DNA of 64,000 nt. It comes from Glossina fuscipes (lineage: Eukaryota > Arthropoda > Insecta > Diptera > Glossinidae). The number at the start of each line of letters is the position of its first letter. The first letter of the stretch is position 1. Positions 21,592 to 31,320 of the stretch are shown piece after piece. The stretch spans positions 62,001 to 126,000 of the forward strand of contig NW_023998574.1 in the NCBI RefSeq assembly GCF_014805625.2, read 5' to 3'. The notes beneath the pieces were generated by a model. That model had not been told where the DNA came from, did no database searches, and worked only from the letters and a program-made list of their open reading frames with translations. A program made the position numbers and the translations under genes.

Positions 21592-23660
21592 TTGCTAATA
21601 TTATATCAAAACGTTCGTGGTTTAAACACAAAATTACAGTCGGCTTTTCTGAGTTCAGTTGGTACTGACAATCACGTAGTGGTGTTTACGGAAACGTGGC
21701 TTAAACCTGATATTAACGACTCTGAAATATTTTGTTCTAGATTTCAAGTGTATAGACATGATAGAATCGAAAGATTAGGACGTGGTATATTAATTGCTGT
21801 CGATAATTGTTGTGCATCGTCAATAGTCAGTTTTCCTGTGACTGTTAATGTAGAATTTATTTGCGTAAAAATTGTTCTTAAAAACTGTATGTTATATATA
21901 GCCTGCTCTTATGTCGCTCCAATGTCTGATATTTCTATTTACTTGAAACATTTACAACTGATAAAATTCGTGGCGAATGATCTAAAACCTTCAGACAAAA
22001 TTTTGGTTTTAGGAGATTTTAATTTACCCTTTGTATCGTGTTGCTGTGACGAAGACCTTGGTTATTACACTCCTGTATCTTACCCCTTGCTATACGCTGA
22101 CTATTTTGAAGAACTTTACAAGTTATGTCTATTCCAAAATAACTCAATTGTTAATAATAATGGTAGAATTTTCGATGCTCTGCGAAATGTAAAACTTTTC
22201 TATTTAGCCGGCCCAGATTTGATTCCCGCTTGCATCGTTCGTGCTTGCGGTAATTTTCTTTATATTCCATTAACCAGTATATTTAATAATTGTATTAGAT
22301 GCGGTTACTTTCCTACTATTTGGAAGAGTAGTCTTATTATTCCTTTATATAAAAAGGGTTCTAGAAGAAACATTGAGAATTATCGTGGGATTGCTAAACT
22401 AACTGCATTACCGAAGCTCTTGAAATCACTTATAGTTAATAAACTAAAACCGTGTTTATCCATGATTTTGACTGATTGCCAGCATGGCTTCACAAAAAAT
22501 AAATCTACAGCCACAAATTTATTAGAACTGACTTGCTCTATTTTTAAATCTTTTTCATTATATAAACAAACGGATGTTATCTATACTGACTTTTCGAAAG
22601 CTTTTGATAAGGTGGATCACAATTTACTTATTTACAAATTACATCTTATCGGCTTCCCTAATATTTTGGTTTGTTGGTTTTGATCTTATCTCACAGGTCG
22701 TACTCGGATGGCGTCCTTTAATTCAACCTACTCGCGCTCAATTTCTGTTACATCTGGTGTTCCTCAAGGCAGTCAACTTGGTCCCTTGTTATTTGTTTTA
22801 TTTATTAATGACCTTCCTAACTGTATTAGTAATTCGTCTGTTTTAATTTATGCCGACGATGTCAAACTGTTTTATTCGTTTTGCCCGACTAATGACGGTT
22901 GTGCCCTTCAATTTGATTTGAATGCTTTTCAGTTGTGGTGCTTTACTAATGGAATCTCTTTGAATTTAAAAAAGTGCAAAAAATTGTCATTCTCTTGGTC
23001 TGCTATAATCCCATCCAAATATTATTTTGGCAACTATTTATTAGAAAATGTGTCGTCTTTTAATGACCTTGGGGTTATTTTTGATCCCCGTTTGAGATTC
23101 AACTTACATTTGAATAAATCAGTTAACAAAACCAAATAGCTCTTGGGGTTCATGAAGCCTTGGTCTAAAGAGTTTTGTGACCCATATATTACGAAACGTT
23201 TATATACATCGTTAGTTAGACCCACATTACAGTATTGTTGTATTTTATTAGTGCAATATTGATCTTATTGAATCCGTCCAACGTAACTTTTTATTACTTG
23301 CTTTACGAGGCCTAGGTTGGTATTCTCATCTCCCCTTACCTCCTCACGTAAATAGATTGAAGCTGATTGATTTACCTACTTCAGTGAAAAGACGTGAGCT
23401 ACTAGGTATATATATTATTTATGGTTAAATTAATAAGAGGAGAAATTTATTCTCCAGTTTTGCTTGGACTATTGGATTTTAATGTTCCTGAAAGATTCAC
23501 TAGATACTACGTTCCGCTAAAGTTGTTCCATTGCCGTACTAACTATCAGCGTAATAACCCGCTTCGTGCGCTTTGTAAACTTTTTAATGATAATTTTCAC
23601 AAATTTGATATTTCAGTTAATTCTTTAAATTTTATAAAAATTTCTATACTCCGCGATTAG
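21592..23660 (+). pseudogene. ORF2: endonuclease and reverse transcriptase, internally deleted
   Basis: The apurinic-type endonuclease starts at once: QNVRGLNTK (about 21,607), TETWLKPD (21,688, catalytic glutamate) and GDFNLPF (22,013, catalytic aspartate and asparagine). The expected C-terminal endonuclease motif (SDH) and the linker are missing. The frame jumps from NNNGRIFDAL to AGPDLIPA at about 22,170-22,220 without losing frame, so several hundred bases were deleted neatly. The reverse transcriptase follows: LTDCQHGFTKNKST, VIYTDFSKAFDKVDH, stop TGA at 22,681, SGVPQGSQLGPLLF, LIYADDVKLF (intact catalytic box), and DLGVIFDPRLRFNLHLN. There is a TAG at 23,137-23,139 and frameshifts near 23,255 and 23,415. 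The C-terminal frame (23,421-23,660) ends with FHCRTNYQRNNPLRALC. No functional protein is possible, but domain spelling is well kept. Confidence 0.85.
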
Positions 23661-24018
23661 CTGCCGGATGATTATACATTCATATTTCTTTAATTATGTT
23701 TATTGTATTTTCTTTATTATTTTTATATTTTTTCAACTTTATAGTTATACATATTGTATTATATTTAATTTATATTAAACTAATGTTCTGAATTTAATGC
23801 TTAATTTTAGCTTATAATTTATTTGTAGTTAATATTTGTTAATTGTTAAATAATAAATAAATAAATGAATATTTACAATAAATTTTTCAGCAGGAGTTGT
23901 TGCAGTGTTGTTGTTGTTGTTGCTGGTTCCTCTTGCCTGCTTAATAAATTTTAGTTTTTTTCTTTTTAGTCTTTTCTTTTAGTCTTTGGTCTTTGGTAAT
24001 GTAGCTAACTAACTGTAT

Positions 24019-24020
<2 letters not shown>

Positions 24021-24051
<31 letters not shown>

Positions 24052-24080
24052 ACAAATAAATAAATAAATAATAAAAAGTG
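24021..24080. repeat. (AAAT)n microsatellite
   Basis: About 14 units of TAAA with one C interruption. It lies some 150 bases past the tail of the preceding LINE and could be the tail of a second, severely truncated LINE. Confidence 0.9.
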
Positions 24081-26765
24081 GAGAATTACAGTGGTTGTTT
24101 ATATTGTCTACGAAAGTTCTTACGCACTTCAAGGGAATATTACCTTTTTAACAGAATATTAATTTCAAGCAAACTTTAAGCCAAGTTTTTTTTGCTTCTT
24201 TGTCGGACAAAGTTACAAATCGATTTGCTTTTCTTCACAGAAAGTAAAAATATAAAAAAAAATTTTTTGTGTGTATTTTTTTCAAAATTTTCTTTTCTTA
24301 CTATTACAAATGTTCCGGGACGTAAGGTTTTAAAGAGTTGAAATTCCTGACACGACTAAGTCATGGATTTGAACAGCCGAATCCTACCTCAACCTGGGTC
24401 TTACTGACTAGATGGGTTCTTGACTTCAATTACAATAAAAAGTTACTTAATGAAAGCAACTGAACTTCAAAAGACGCTTAGGAGAATCATTTAAATGCCT
24501 TTATGGCTCTGGAAGCCCCAGAAGTTCTGTAGTGATCACGTTGTGGTTTATTTGTGGCTATTTAGCCTATTAAAACATTTTTTAGATAGAAAAATATATG
24601 TGCTTACAATTCGTTGAAAAACGGAGTCAACTTTTTGCTTCAATGCAATGCTATCAAAATATTCATCTCAAAAGGCTATTTTTGGCATTCAATTGTATTA
24701 CTGTCAGCCAAAATGTTAGCCAAGTGAAACTAAAGAGTTATGACGCTAACGAATTCGAAAAAATGATGGGTGCTTCACGTTATGTTAAATTGAAGTAGAT
24801 ATAAATTCTTAAAGGCGTATGTTAACCTGTTTTAGAATGCGCTCTCGATGTAAAATTTTTAAAATGCCGCACATATATTCGGCAGGATGGATTTTTCACG
24901 TGAAATGTATTGCGCTGTATATGTGCATTCCAATACATATCATTCATTAAAAATATAATAAAAAATAATAATAATTTGGATTGGATAATTGTGGTGTAAT
25001 CCAATCGAATTATATTAATCATAACACAGAAATTTGATGGGCTTTAGAAAGAAGAAGACTATATTCACCATAGAAGACCACGTGTAAGTAGAAAGTCAAC
25101 AGTAATATACGTATTACGTTTTAAAAATTTGAAAACTCTAAGATAGCGTGGGAGAACGTGATTTTAAAATCGATGAATTTCATTATAAATGACTGAGGTC
25201 AAGTTCCAACTTTACAATTCCCGAACAGAGCGAAAAACGGTCCGGAAAAGGAAATCTCTTCAACAAAGTTGTGCAAATTACTTTCACTTAAGGGTTTTTT
25301 CGTATAGGGTACATTTGTTCTTTTTAAGAATTTTAAACGCATCCTTGTCGTTTTCTTTACAAAGTATTTTCTTCCATGTTCAAAAGTTAACAAAGTTTAT
25401 GCATTTCCGAAATCTCAGTGAATAATTGCTAATATGTCGGCAGGAATTTCAGGTTTCACATAACATAGGGCACTCTGTATTAGCAAAGGGTATATGCGGG
25501 CATCAAACCCGCCTGTAATCTTTTCAATAAGCAAGTGTAACGACAAACGCCAGGGTATTTTATTTTAAATTTTACATCATTACGGAGTCTTTCTTGTCGT
25601 CAAAGCTTTGTGAAAAATTGTAAGGACTTTATGTGCAGCTTTGTAATCTCTACCCTCTTCTACTCTATAGATTTATCAAAACCATACCAACAATATAAAA
25701 TTGCGCTTATTGTGTGAAGGAAATTTGCTTGAGAATACCACTTAAACATAATAGGAAAGACAGAATATGAATCGGAGTCGTTTAATCTTTAAATTTTTTA
25801 AAATTATTTGAATTAGTTTTATGACAAAAATTACTTATCAACTCTAAAGAATAAATTTATTGTTTATTTGTTATAAATATACTCTTTGCCCACGCTAAAA
25901 TACGTACATGTGATATGATATGTAATGCAATTTAAAGGGGGCATATTTACTGTAAATATCTTGATTTGTAAATTCATAAGATTTGCGTAGTATGCATGTG
26001 TAAATAAACTCTTGTATTACGACCTAAAGCTGTAGGCACTGCATGAATGCCTATGTATATGAAAGCTAATGCATCTTTACTTATTGTTTAAAATGCCAAT
26101 TCATGTTAATGTTTATTTGATTACTATCGTGCACATACTCATATGCACATATGAATACACACAAATGCACGATTTCGTGTTATTTGATTGCACAATTTAA
26201 TTTTCCCACACACAGGCAAAACGCATCCATGCACTCAATGCAGTTATAAGCTATTTGCTCAAATTTTGAAGTGCTATCAATTATTCAACTTTCGATTATC
26301 GGGTTCTGATGTTAAAAATTATGTGTAGATATATATTTGGTTCATCATTTAAAAATCCAACATTTATAAGCAAATTAAATTTGATTTCATTTCTAAATAT
26401 ACCACAAAGTGTAATACTAGATTATTGTTATTATTGCTAACGAAACATAAAACTTAACGTCGTTATTAATTATCTGCCAAGTATTTATCTCAGAAAGAAA
26501 AAGAAAACTAGTTATATCTTGAGTCGAAATTTCAATATCTTTCACTTAGTTCAACTGTGTCAATTAAACTCAAATTAACAGCACCTAATAAATAAACCCG
26601 TTATTTATGGTTAGACAAAGTGATATAAAAATATAATATAAAAGATCTAATATTGAAGACCATTGCGTTAACTTGCCTGTGTTGGATTTATTGAAATTAT
26701 ATAAGATAGTTTTCTGTCACCCCCGTATAGCGCAAGTTAGATACATTGCATTCTTGTTTCGCAAT
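24081..26765. other. Unassigned AT-rich sequence
   Basis: No recognisable protein. Open frames here (24,598-24,798; 25,189-25,425; 24,822-25,022 minus) show no motif. No repeat partner was noticed. Confidence 0.5.
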
Positions 26766-26769
26766 GTCA

Positions 26770-27070
26770 GGCTAAATTATACTAGAGTCGTCTATGCTAA
26801 ATAAAATTAATTTAGCTACGGTTACGTTAAGTTACATTTAAATTTTTAAGAAAGTTGCTTTTTGCTAGATTAGATTAGGTTAAGTTTCAATTAATTAATT
26901 ATTTAAAATAATCAGATTAGACCAGTCTAGATTTGGGAAAATTGTTCTAGATCAGATTCAGTTAGGTTACATTACCCAAATCAATTAGATTGGTCTAGAT
27001 TCGATTAAATCCATTTTCAGGTAACTCCATCTTATTCAATCAATTAGATTAAAGTAAATTAAGATTACCT
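26770..27070. repeat. Cryptically simple TTAGATT/TAGATTA-rich sequence
   Basis: Scrambled recurrences of AGATTAG, GTTAGGTTA, TCTAGATT and AATTAGATT. CAATTAGATT occurs twice (about 26,980 and 27,040), as do close forms of GTCTAGATTTG. It looks like slippage-derived simple sequence, not an element. Confidence 0.6.
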
Positions 27071-27654
27071 AAGTTACTTTAGCTAAATTTGGGCCAAATT
27101 TTAATCAAATAAAATGAAATTAATTAAATTTATATTAGATCACGAGTTTGGTGTCACTTTGCTGACTGCTGCTTATTTTCTAACATCTTTAGCACTAAAT
27201 TGCCCAAAAAGTCTTCATTTTACGCACTCCGGCGTATTACTTCCTGCCTAATTCATCTACTTGTTTTGCAAATGTAAACCGTAGTTCCAAATTTAGAACT
27301 TTGTCTACTAAGGCAGTCAACATGAAATGCAAAGAGAATATATGCAATTATGTGCTTATCCGCATATGTTGCAAACGAAATAAGAAAATTTATGCGCATT
27401 CTTTGCTTAGTGATAACTATGGCAACAATATCTACTGAAAATTTAACCATAGAAATAATAGATCGAATGAAATTCTGTAATCAACACAAGAAAATTGACA
27501 ACAAACGCGTTGACGACATTGGCTATGTCCCTTGCTTGTCCCTGGTAACAATAATACCACAATTATATAGCTGAAAATTCGGATAAACTATTTTGATGGA
27601 TAATTTCTATGGCAATAAAAAGATATGGGTAAATAACATTAATTTCGTAAATTA
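27071..27654. other. Unassigned sequence left of the mariner
   Basis: Two overlapping open frames on opposite strands (27,350-27,574 plus and 27,253-27,450 minus) without motifs. Nothing is recognised. Confidence 0.45.
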
Positions 27655-27656
27655 TA

Positions 27657-27688
27657 TTAGTTTGGGGAAAACGAAATCCATTATTTTT
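27657..27688 (+). repeat. Mariner terminal inverted repeat, transposase 3' side
   Basis: Begins TTAGTTTGGGGAAAACGAAA. The reverse complement of the other end has A where this copy has C at base 16. It is preceded by the TA duplication. Confidence 0.95.
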
Positions 27689-27709
27689 ATATGAACTTCA
27701 GGACTTTAT

Positions 27710-28756
27710 TTAACATGCTTCGGATTGTCCGATTTGGGTCAAATATGCACCGTTTTGTTGTATGATTTGTTGCCATTTTAAAGGTAACTTCAAAATGCCT
27801 CTCTCATAGAAGTCCTGGTCTCTATTTGCAAAAAACTCTAGTAGTCGATTTTCACAATCCTCCCTAGATTCCAATTTTTTATCATTAAAGAAATTTTGCA
27901 ATGCAAGAAAAAGATGATAATCGCTTGGTGCCAAGTCCGGACTGTATGGCGGATGCATTAAAACTTCCCAACCAAGCTCCCGAAGTTTCTGGCGAGTCAC
28001 TGTAGATGTGTGTGGCCTAGCGTTGTCCTGGTGGAACACGACACCTCTCCTGTTGGCCAATTCTGGCCGTTTCTGGTCAATCGCTATCTTCAAACGGTCC
28101 AGTTGTTGACAGTAGAGATCAGAATTTAGCGTTTGGCCATATGGAAGCAACTCATAATAAATAATCCCCTTCCAGTCCCACCAAATGCATAGCAAAACCT
28201 TCCTGGCCGTTAGTCCTGGTTTGACCACCGTTTGAGGTCCTTCACCGCTCTTTGACCACGATCGTTTTCGCACAGGGTTATCGTATGTGATCCATTTCTC
28301 ATCTCCAGTCACCATTCGTTTAAGAAATGGGTCTATCTCATTCCGTTTGGCCAAGGCTTCGCAGATGGAAATCCGATCCATCATGTTTTTTTCTGTTAAT
28401 TGGTGTGGCACCCAAACATCGAGCTTCTTTTTGAATCCAGCTTTGTGTAAATGGTTTAAAATTATTTTATGGTCGATTTTTAGCTCCTGGGCGATGTTAC
28501 GACTGCTAACATGCCGGTCAACTTCAATCATTTCTCCGATTTTATCGACATTTTCGACGACCGGCCTACCTGTGCGAGGTGCATCTTTAACATCAAAAAT
28601 TCCTGAACGGAATCTACGAAACCGAAATTGCACATAATTGGCTGTTACAGTATCGGAACCATAAACATTCACAGTTTTAGCCGCCTGGCTTGCATTTTCG
28701 CCTTTGTCAAAGAAAAACTGTAAAATGTACCGAATTTTCTCTTTGTTCACTTCCAT
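27710..28756 (-). CDS. Mariner transposase, complete
   Basis: 348 residues, the usual mariner length (about 345). It cuts and pastes the element by a DDE-type nuclease reaction at TA sites, acting in the nucleus. The start is placed at the ATG at 28,756 (MEVNKEK...). The same frame is open upstream to 28,936, but those codons lie in the inverted repeat and leader, and the product would exceed family length. An N-terminal helix-turn-helix region is followed by WVPHQL (mariner signature WVPHEL). The catalytic residues are the D of VTGDEKW, the D of HQDNARPH and the D of SPDLAPSDYH. The last two are separated by 34 residues, the D34D spacing of mariner. No stops or frameshifts. It belongs to neither the Himar-like nor the Mos1-like type as I remember them; subfamily is not assigned. 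Confidence 0.95.
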   Translation of the reverse strand: MEVNKEKIRYILQFFFDKGENASQAAKTVNVYGSDTVTANYVQFRFRRFRSGIFDVKDAPRTGRPVVENVDKIGEMIEVDRHVSSRNIAQELKIDHKIILNHLHKAGFKKKLDVWVPHQLTEKNMMDRISICEALAKRNEIDPFLKRMVTGDEKWITYDNPVRKRSWSKSGEGPQTVVKPGLTARKVLLCIWWDWKGIIYYELLPYGQTLNSDLYCQQLDRLKIAIDQKRPELANRRGVVFHQDNARPHTSTVTRQKLRELGWEVLMHPPYSPDLAPSDYHLFLALQNFFNDKKLESREDCENRLLEFFANRDQDFYERGILKLPLKWQQIIQQNGAYLTQIGQSEAC

Positions 28757-28909
28757 TTTTAACACGCTGTAACTTACAACTGAATGCACCAAACAAAAAA
28801 CAGCAAAAGAATTTTTTTTACTGCGAAATGTCACCTTTCCAACGAGCATAAATCTAAAATTGTTTGATCGATACTTTACGAGAAATCTACTAGTGCAGCC
28901 ATCTATCGA

Positions 28910-28941
28910 AAAAATAATGGATTTCTTTTTCCCCAAACTAA
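28910..28941 (-). repeat. Mariner terminal inverted repeat, transposase 5' side
   Basis: The reverse complement begins TTAGTTTGGGGAAAAAGAAA. One mismatch in 32 to the other end. Followed by the TA duplication at 28,942-28,943. Confidence 0.95.
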
Positions 28942-29010
28942 TATTAAAAAGACAACTATAACAAAATTTGATTACATAATTAAAGCTTTTTTTACGATCG
29001 AGATCAATAT

Positions 29011-29125
29011 TACTTTGATTGCCGATAGCCTGTGTTGCTAGTGCTCAATGTCTTTTTTTTAGTCTAAGAATTCAATTCATTAGTCTAAAATTAAAATAAT
29101 AATAATGATAATACTTTGATTGCCG
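29011..29125 (+). mobile_element. 87-bp I-element 3' stub with perfect 14-bp target-site duplication
   Basis: TACTTTGATTGCCG occurs at 29,011-29,024 and again at 29,112-29,125. Between them, 29,025-29,111 matches the last part of the I-clade element at about 16,971-17,063: ATAGCCT, TTGCTAGTGCTCAATGTCTT, a T run, AGTCTAAGAATT, ATTAGTCTAAAATTA, and a tail of AAT repeats. The end of the duplication (GCCG) also matches element sequence just upstream, so truncation occurred at a 4-base microhomology. It is an extreme 5'-truncated insertion with no coding content. Confidence 0.9.
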
Positions 29126-29181
29126 GATATATACATACGCAAAATATTCATTTAACGCAAGAAAAGGCTAAAGAAAATGTC

Positions 29182-29740
29182 CTATTTGAGGTATTGCCCC
29201 CCTCTAGTTGCACATTTTTTCCACGTGTCTAGTGATTTGTGGATGTCAAACCCAGAAAGAGCGGTTGCTCTTTTCAAGAAAACCAGTCATCGCGCCATCT
29301 CCTGAAATTTTCGTAAGAAATGAACCATTGCTTAGCAAATGTGTGTCTGCTCTATGCAAACAAATATCAATAGGAAGGGCGCAAGTTTGTCGAGGAAGTC
29401 GCATGGGCTAGCATTTGCCAGTTGAGCGCTTCTAACGTATCGCGCGCCGATGATTCAAATCTATTAGTTATTGTTGGTATTGGTTAGTATGAATGGCCCA
29501 GAGTTTAACAAATAAAAACAGAACACACGATTCTAGTACAGCCAAAAGCAGAATATCGTCTTCACGACACAGCAAACCAAATTCGTAGTCGATATGAACG
29601 CCAAGCCGGCCTCCGTCCATGAAATTTTATACCTGGAATTCTCAAAATAGACCCACTTCTCGTCCCCAGTTAGCATACGACGCAAAAAAGGCTTTCTTTT
29701 GTATAGTTTGGTGTAAGAATAAGCTCAGCCAGCGAATGCT
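29182..29740 (-). pseudogene. Degenerate mauritiana-type mariner transposase
   Basis: Minus-strand fragments in the correct order: YKRKPFLRRMLTGDEKWVYF at about 29,655-29,715 (first catalytic aspartate), then ISWTEAG. RDTLEALNWQMLAHA lies at about 29,400-29,445, with a decayed SPDLAPSDYH site (LRPSY followed by a stop). FISYENFRRWRDDWF is at about 29,280-29,325. The C-terminus DIHKSLDTWKKCATRGGQYL ends at the stop at 29,182-29,184. The spelling resembles Mos1-type (mauritiana) mariners and differs clearly from the intact mariner next door. Much of the central part, including the second catalytic aspartate, is missing or scrambled. Confidence 0.75.
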
Positions 29741-29744
29741 CTCC

Positions 29745-30920
29745 GCTTTGCACAAAATTTTTTGTATTCGTTGTTAAAAAGAGTATTCTTGCATTGCGTC
29801 GTGTCCTGTTTTCATGTTTGCCATTTCATGGCAAAAGAAACATAGGCGTAGTTATTTTAATTTTTACAATCGCTAAATTTGAATCGATGCTGAAATTATG
29901 AAAAGTTTATCTAAACGCGAATACTTATTATTCAAACTAATTTTGTGAATTGAATTTGAAGAATTTTGTAAATGGGGGTAATTTTTAACATCTTATATTT
30001 TTATGGTTGTAGTAGATATATAGTGAAAACATTGATTAAAACTTAGTAAAGCTTTGTCAGTTTCGATGAAAAAATGAAAATTTGCGTTAAATTTACAACT
30101 TCTCTAAACTTTAGTTACTTACCGCGTCCATTCATAATTGGAAAATATTCCTATTTTTAAACTTATTTTACCTATTTCCCTAACAGGGCCCAACTCTAAC
30201 CAAAAAACAAAGTTGTGGATAGGCTAATACAGATAAATCGACTTAAGGTGCATCACTTCCTTGTAAAGTGTGTAGTCTATCATAGTTTTTGTGTAAAACG
30301 ACACCTTTTCTAGTAATATATTTTGAACGCTTCATTTTACTCGGCTCTTTACGCGCTTCTGCTATTCGCCATAGAGACTGAAATCAATCAATCATGGGGG
30401 AGATTCCCGTCCAATTCCATCAATTATAAAAAAAAAATATATGTGATCTAAGTTTGTGAAGTGGAAGCAAGAAAACCATGCCCATTTATTGACGCAATAA
30501 TAATAATGAGCACTTGATATATGTATTCTAATGTATGTAAAGAATGTGATATTATCTTATTAGAATTAAAGAGATTGGAGTAACATTTAATGCAAAGTAA
30601 TTCAAACTCACGATCAACTAGGTGTCAAATAAAATACGCAAAATGGTTTGGCGACTGTATTATTTTACAACTTGACTCGGCGACTTCTGCTTAACGACTG
30701 AGTTCCACTTAACGACTGACTTGTTCCTCTTAGCGCCACACTGTTTACTGCTATTGTAAGCATCTACAACATAAGTATAAATACATTTCATAGCCTAGTA
30801 GACATTTTTTAAAATTGGGGCGCTATTTAATAATAAGCTCTATTTTAATTAACACTAACATAAAAAGTTGATGAGAAAAATTTCAAGAGCTATACATCAC
30901 AAAAAGATTGCGTATGTCTT
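29745..30920. other. Unassigned AT-rich sequence
   Basis: No convincing coding content. Nothing else is recognised. Confidence 0.5.
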
Positions 30921-30924
30921 CGGG

Positions 30925-31320
30925 TAGACCTACACTTGAATACGCTTTCGTCGTATGCTCTCCGTCCCCAAAAGCTGTTGAATCGATTCGAAAGCAATTC
31001 TTACATTTTGTGTTATTGTGTGTTGATTTGCCGTAGGATCCAAATTTCATTACCATCGCATGAAAACAAATTACTACTAATCTTTATCCTTTCATTTAAG
31101 GAGCGTAGGCTTATTTTAAGCATAAGTTCCTTGTAAAGCTGATAGATAAATGCAGCCATAAATTCGCCAGCATTGTTAAATAAAATTAACTTCAACGACC
31201 TCATAAAACTTGGTAAATGTAGATCGAACTATCAATTGTTTAATCTGTTTAATCTATTGCATCTAAAAATTTGAACGACGTTTACAATCTTATCTCCAGA
31301 TCGTATTCAAAACAAGCCAT
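30925..31320 (+). pseudogene. Jockey-type LINE C-terminal fragment, plus strand
   Basis: RPTLEYAFVVCSPSPKAVES at about 30,927-30,990 matches the motif that follows the reverse transcriptase, then IRKQFLHFVLL. LPSHENKLLLIFILSFKERR lies at 31,053-31,115 in another frame. A short RSNYQLF block near 31,220 and a FNDVYNLISRSYSK-like block near 31,270-31,312 complete the C-terminus. Several frameshifts and stops. The catalytic part is absent, so this is a 5'-truncated insertion. Its 3' untranslated region may run to the AAAATAAAATAAAGAAATG tail near 31,638-31,657. This is the opposite orientation to the copies at 1-7.5 kb. Confidence 0.6.

Larger units (their letters stand above)
20602..23878 (+). 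mobile_element. CR1/Jockey-type non-LTR retrotransposon, nearly full length but internally deleted
   Basis: Two consecutive open frames (ORF1 at 20,602-21,589, ORF2 from 21,592) are followed by a 3' untranslated region of about 215 bases ending in AAATAATAAATAAATAAATG at about 23,846-23,867. A PHD-like cysteine-rich ORF1 together with an endonuclease/reverse transcriptase ORF2 is the layout of CR1-related elements in insects. The 5' untranslated region probably extends upstream of 20,602, perhaps to about 20,400, but I cannot fix the edge or a target-site duplication. Few inactivating changes relative to the 1-7 kb copies suggest a younger insertion. Confidence 0.85.
27657..28941 (-). mobile_element. 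Intact mariner transposon
   Basis: A 1,285-bp element flanked by TA on both sides (27,655-27,656 and 28,942-28,943), the mariner target duplication. Terminal inverted repeats of 32 bases (27,657-27,688 and 28,910-28,941) differ at one position. One uninterrupted transposase gene fills the inside on the minus strand. Size and layout are those of a complete, autonomous mariner of about 1.3 kb. Everything else in the window is broken, so this is the youngest recognisable DNA transposon here. Confidence 0.97.

Noticed and set aside
19846..23872. AATATTTAC at 19,849 and just after the LINE tail as a possible target-site duplication
   Set aside because: A 9-base A/T-rich word recurs often by chance here, and the left copy lies far upstream of any element sequence I can recognise.
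28287..28637. 116-residue plus-strand open frame
   Set aside because: Antisense shadow of the mariner transposase gene.
28757..28936. Upstream extension of the mariner transposase frame to 28,936
   Set aside because: These codons lie in the inverted repeat and leader. Starting at 28,756 gives the normal family length.
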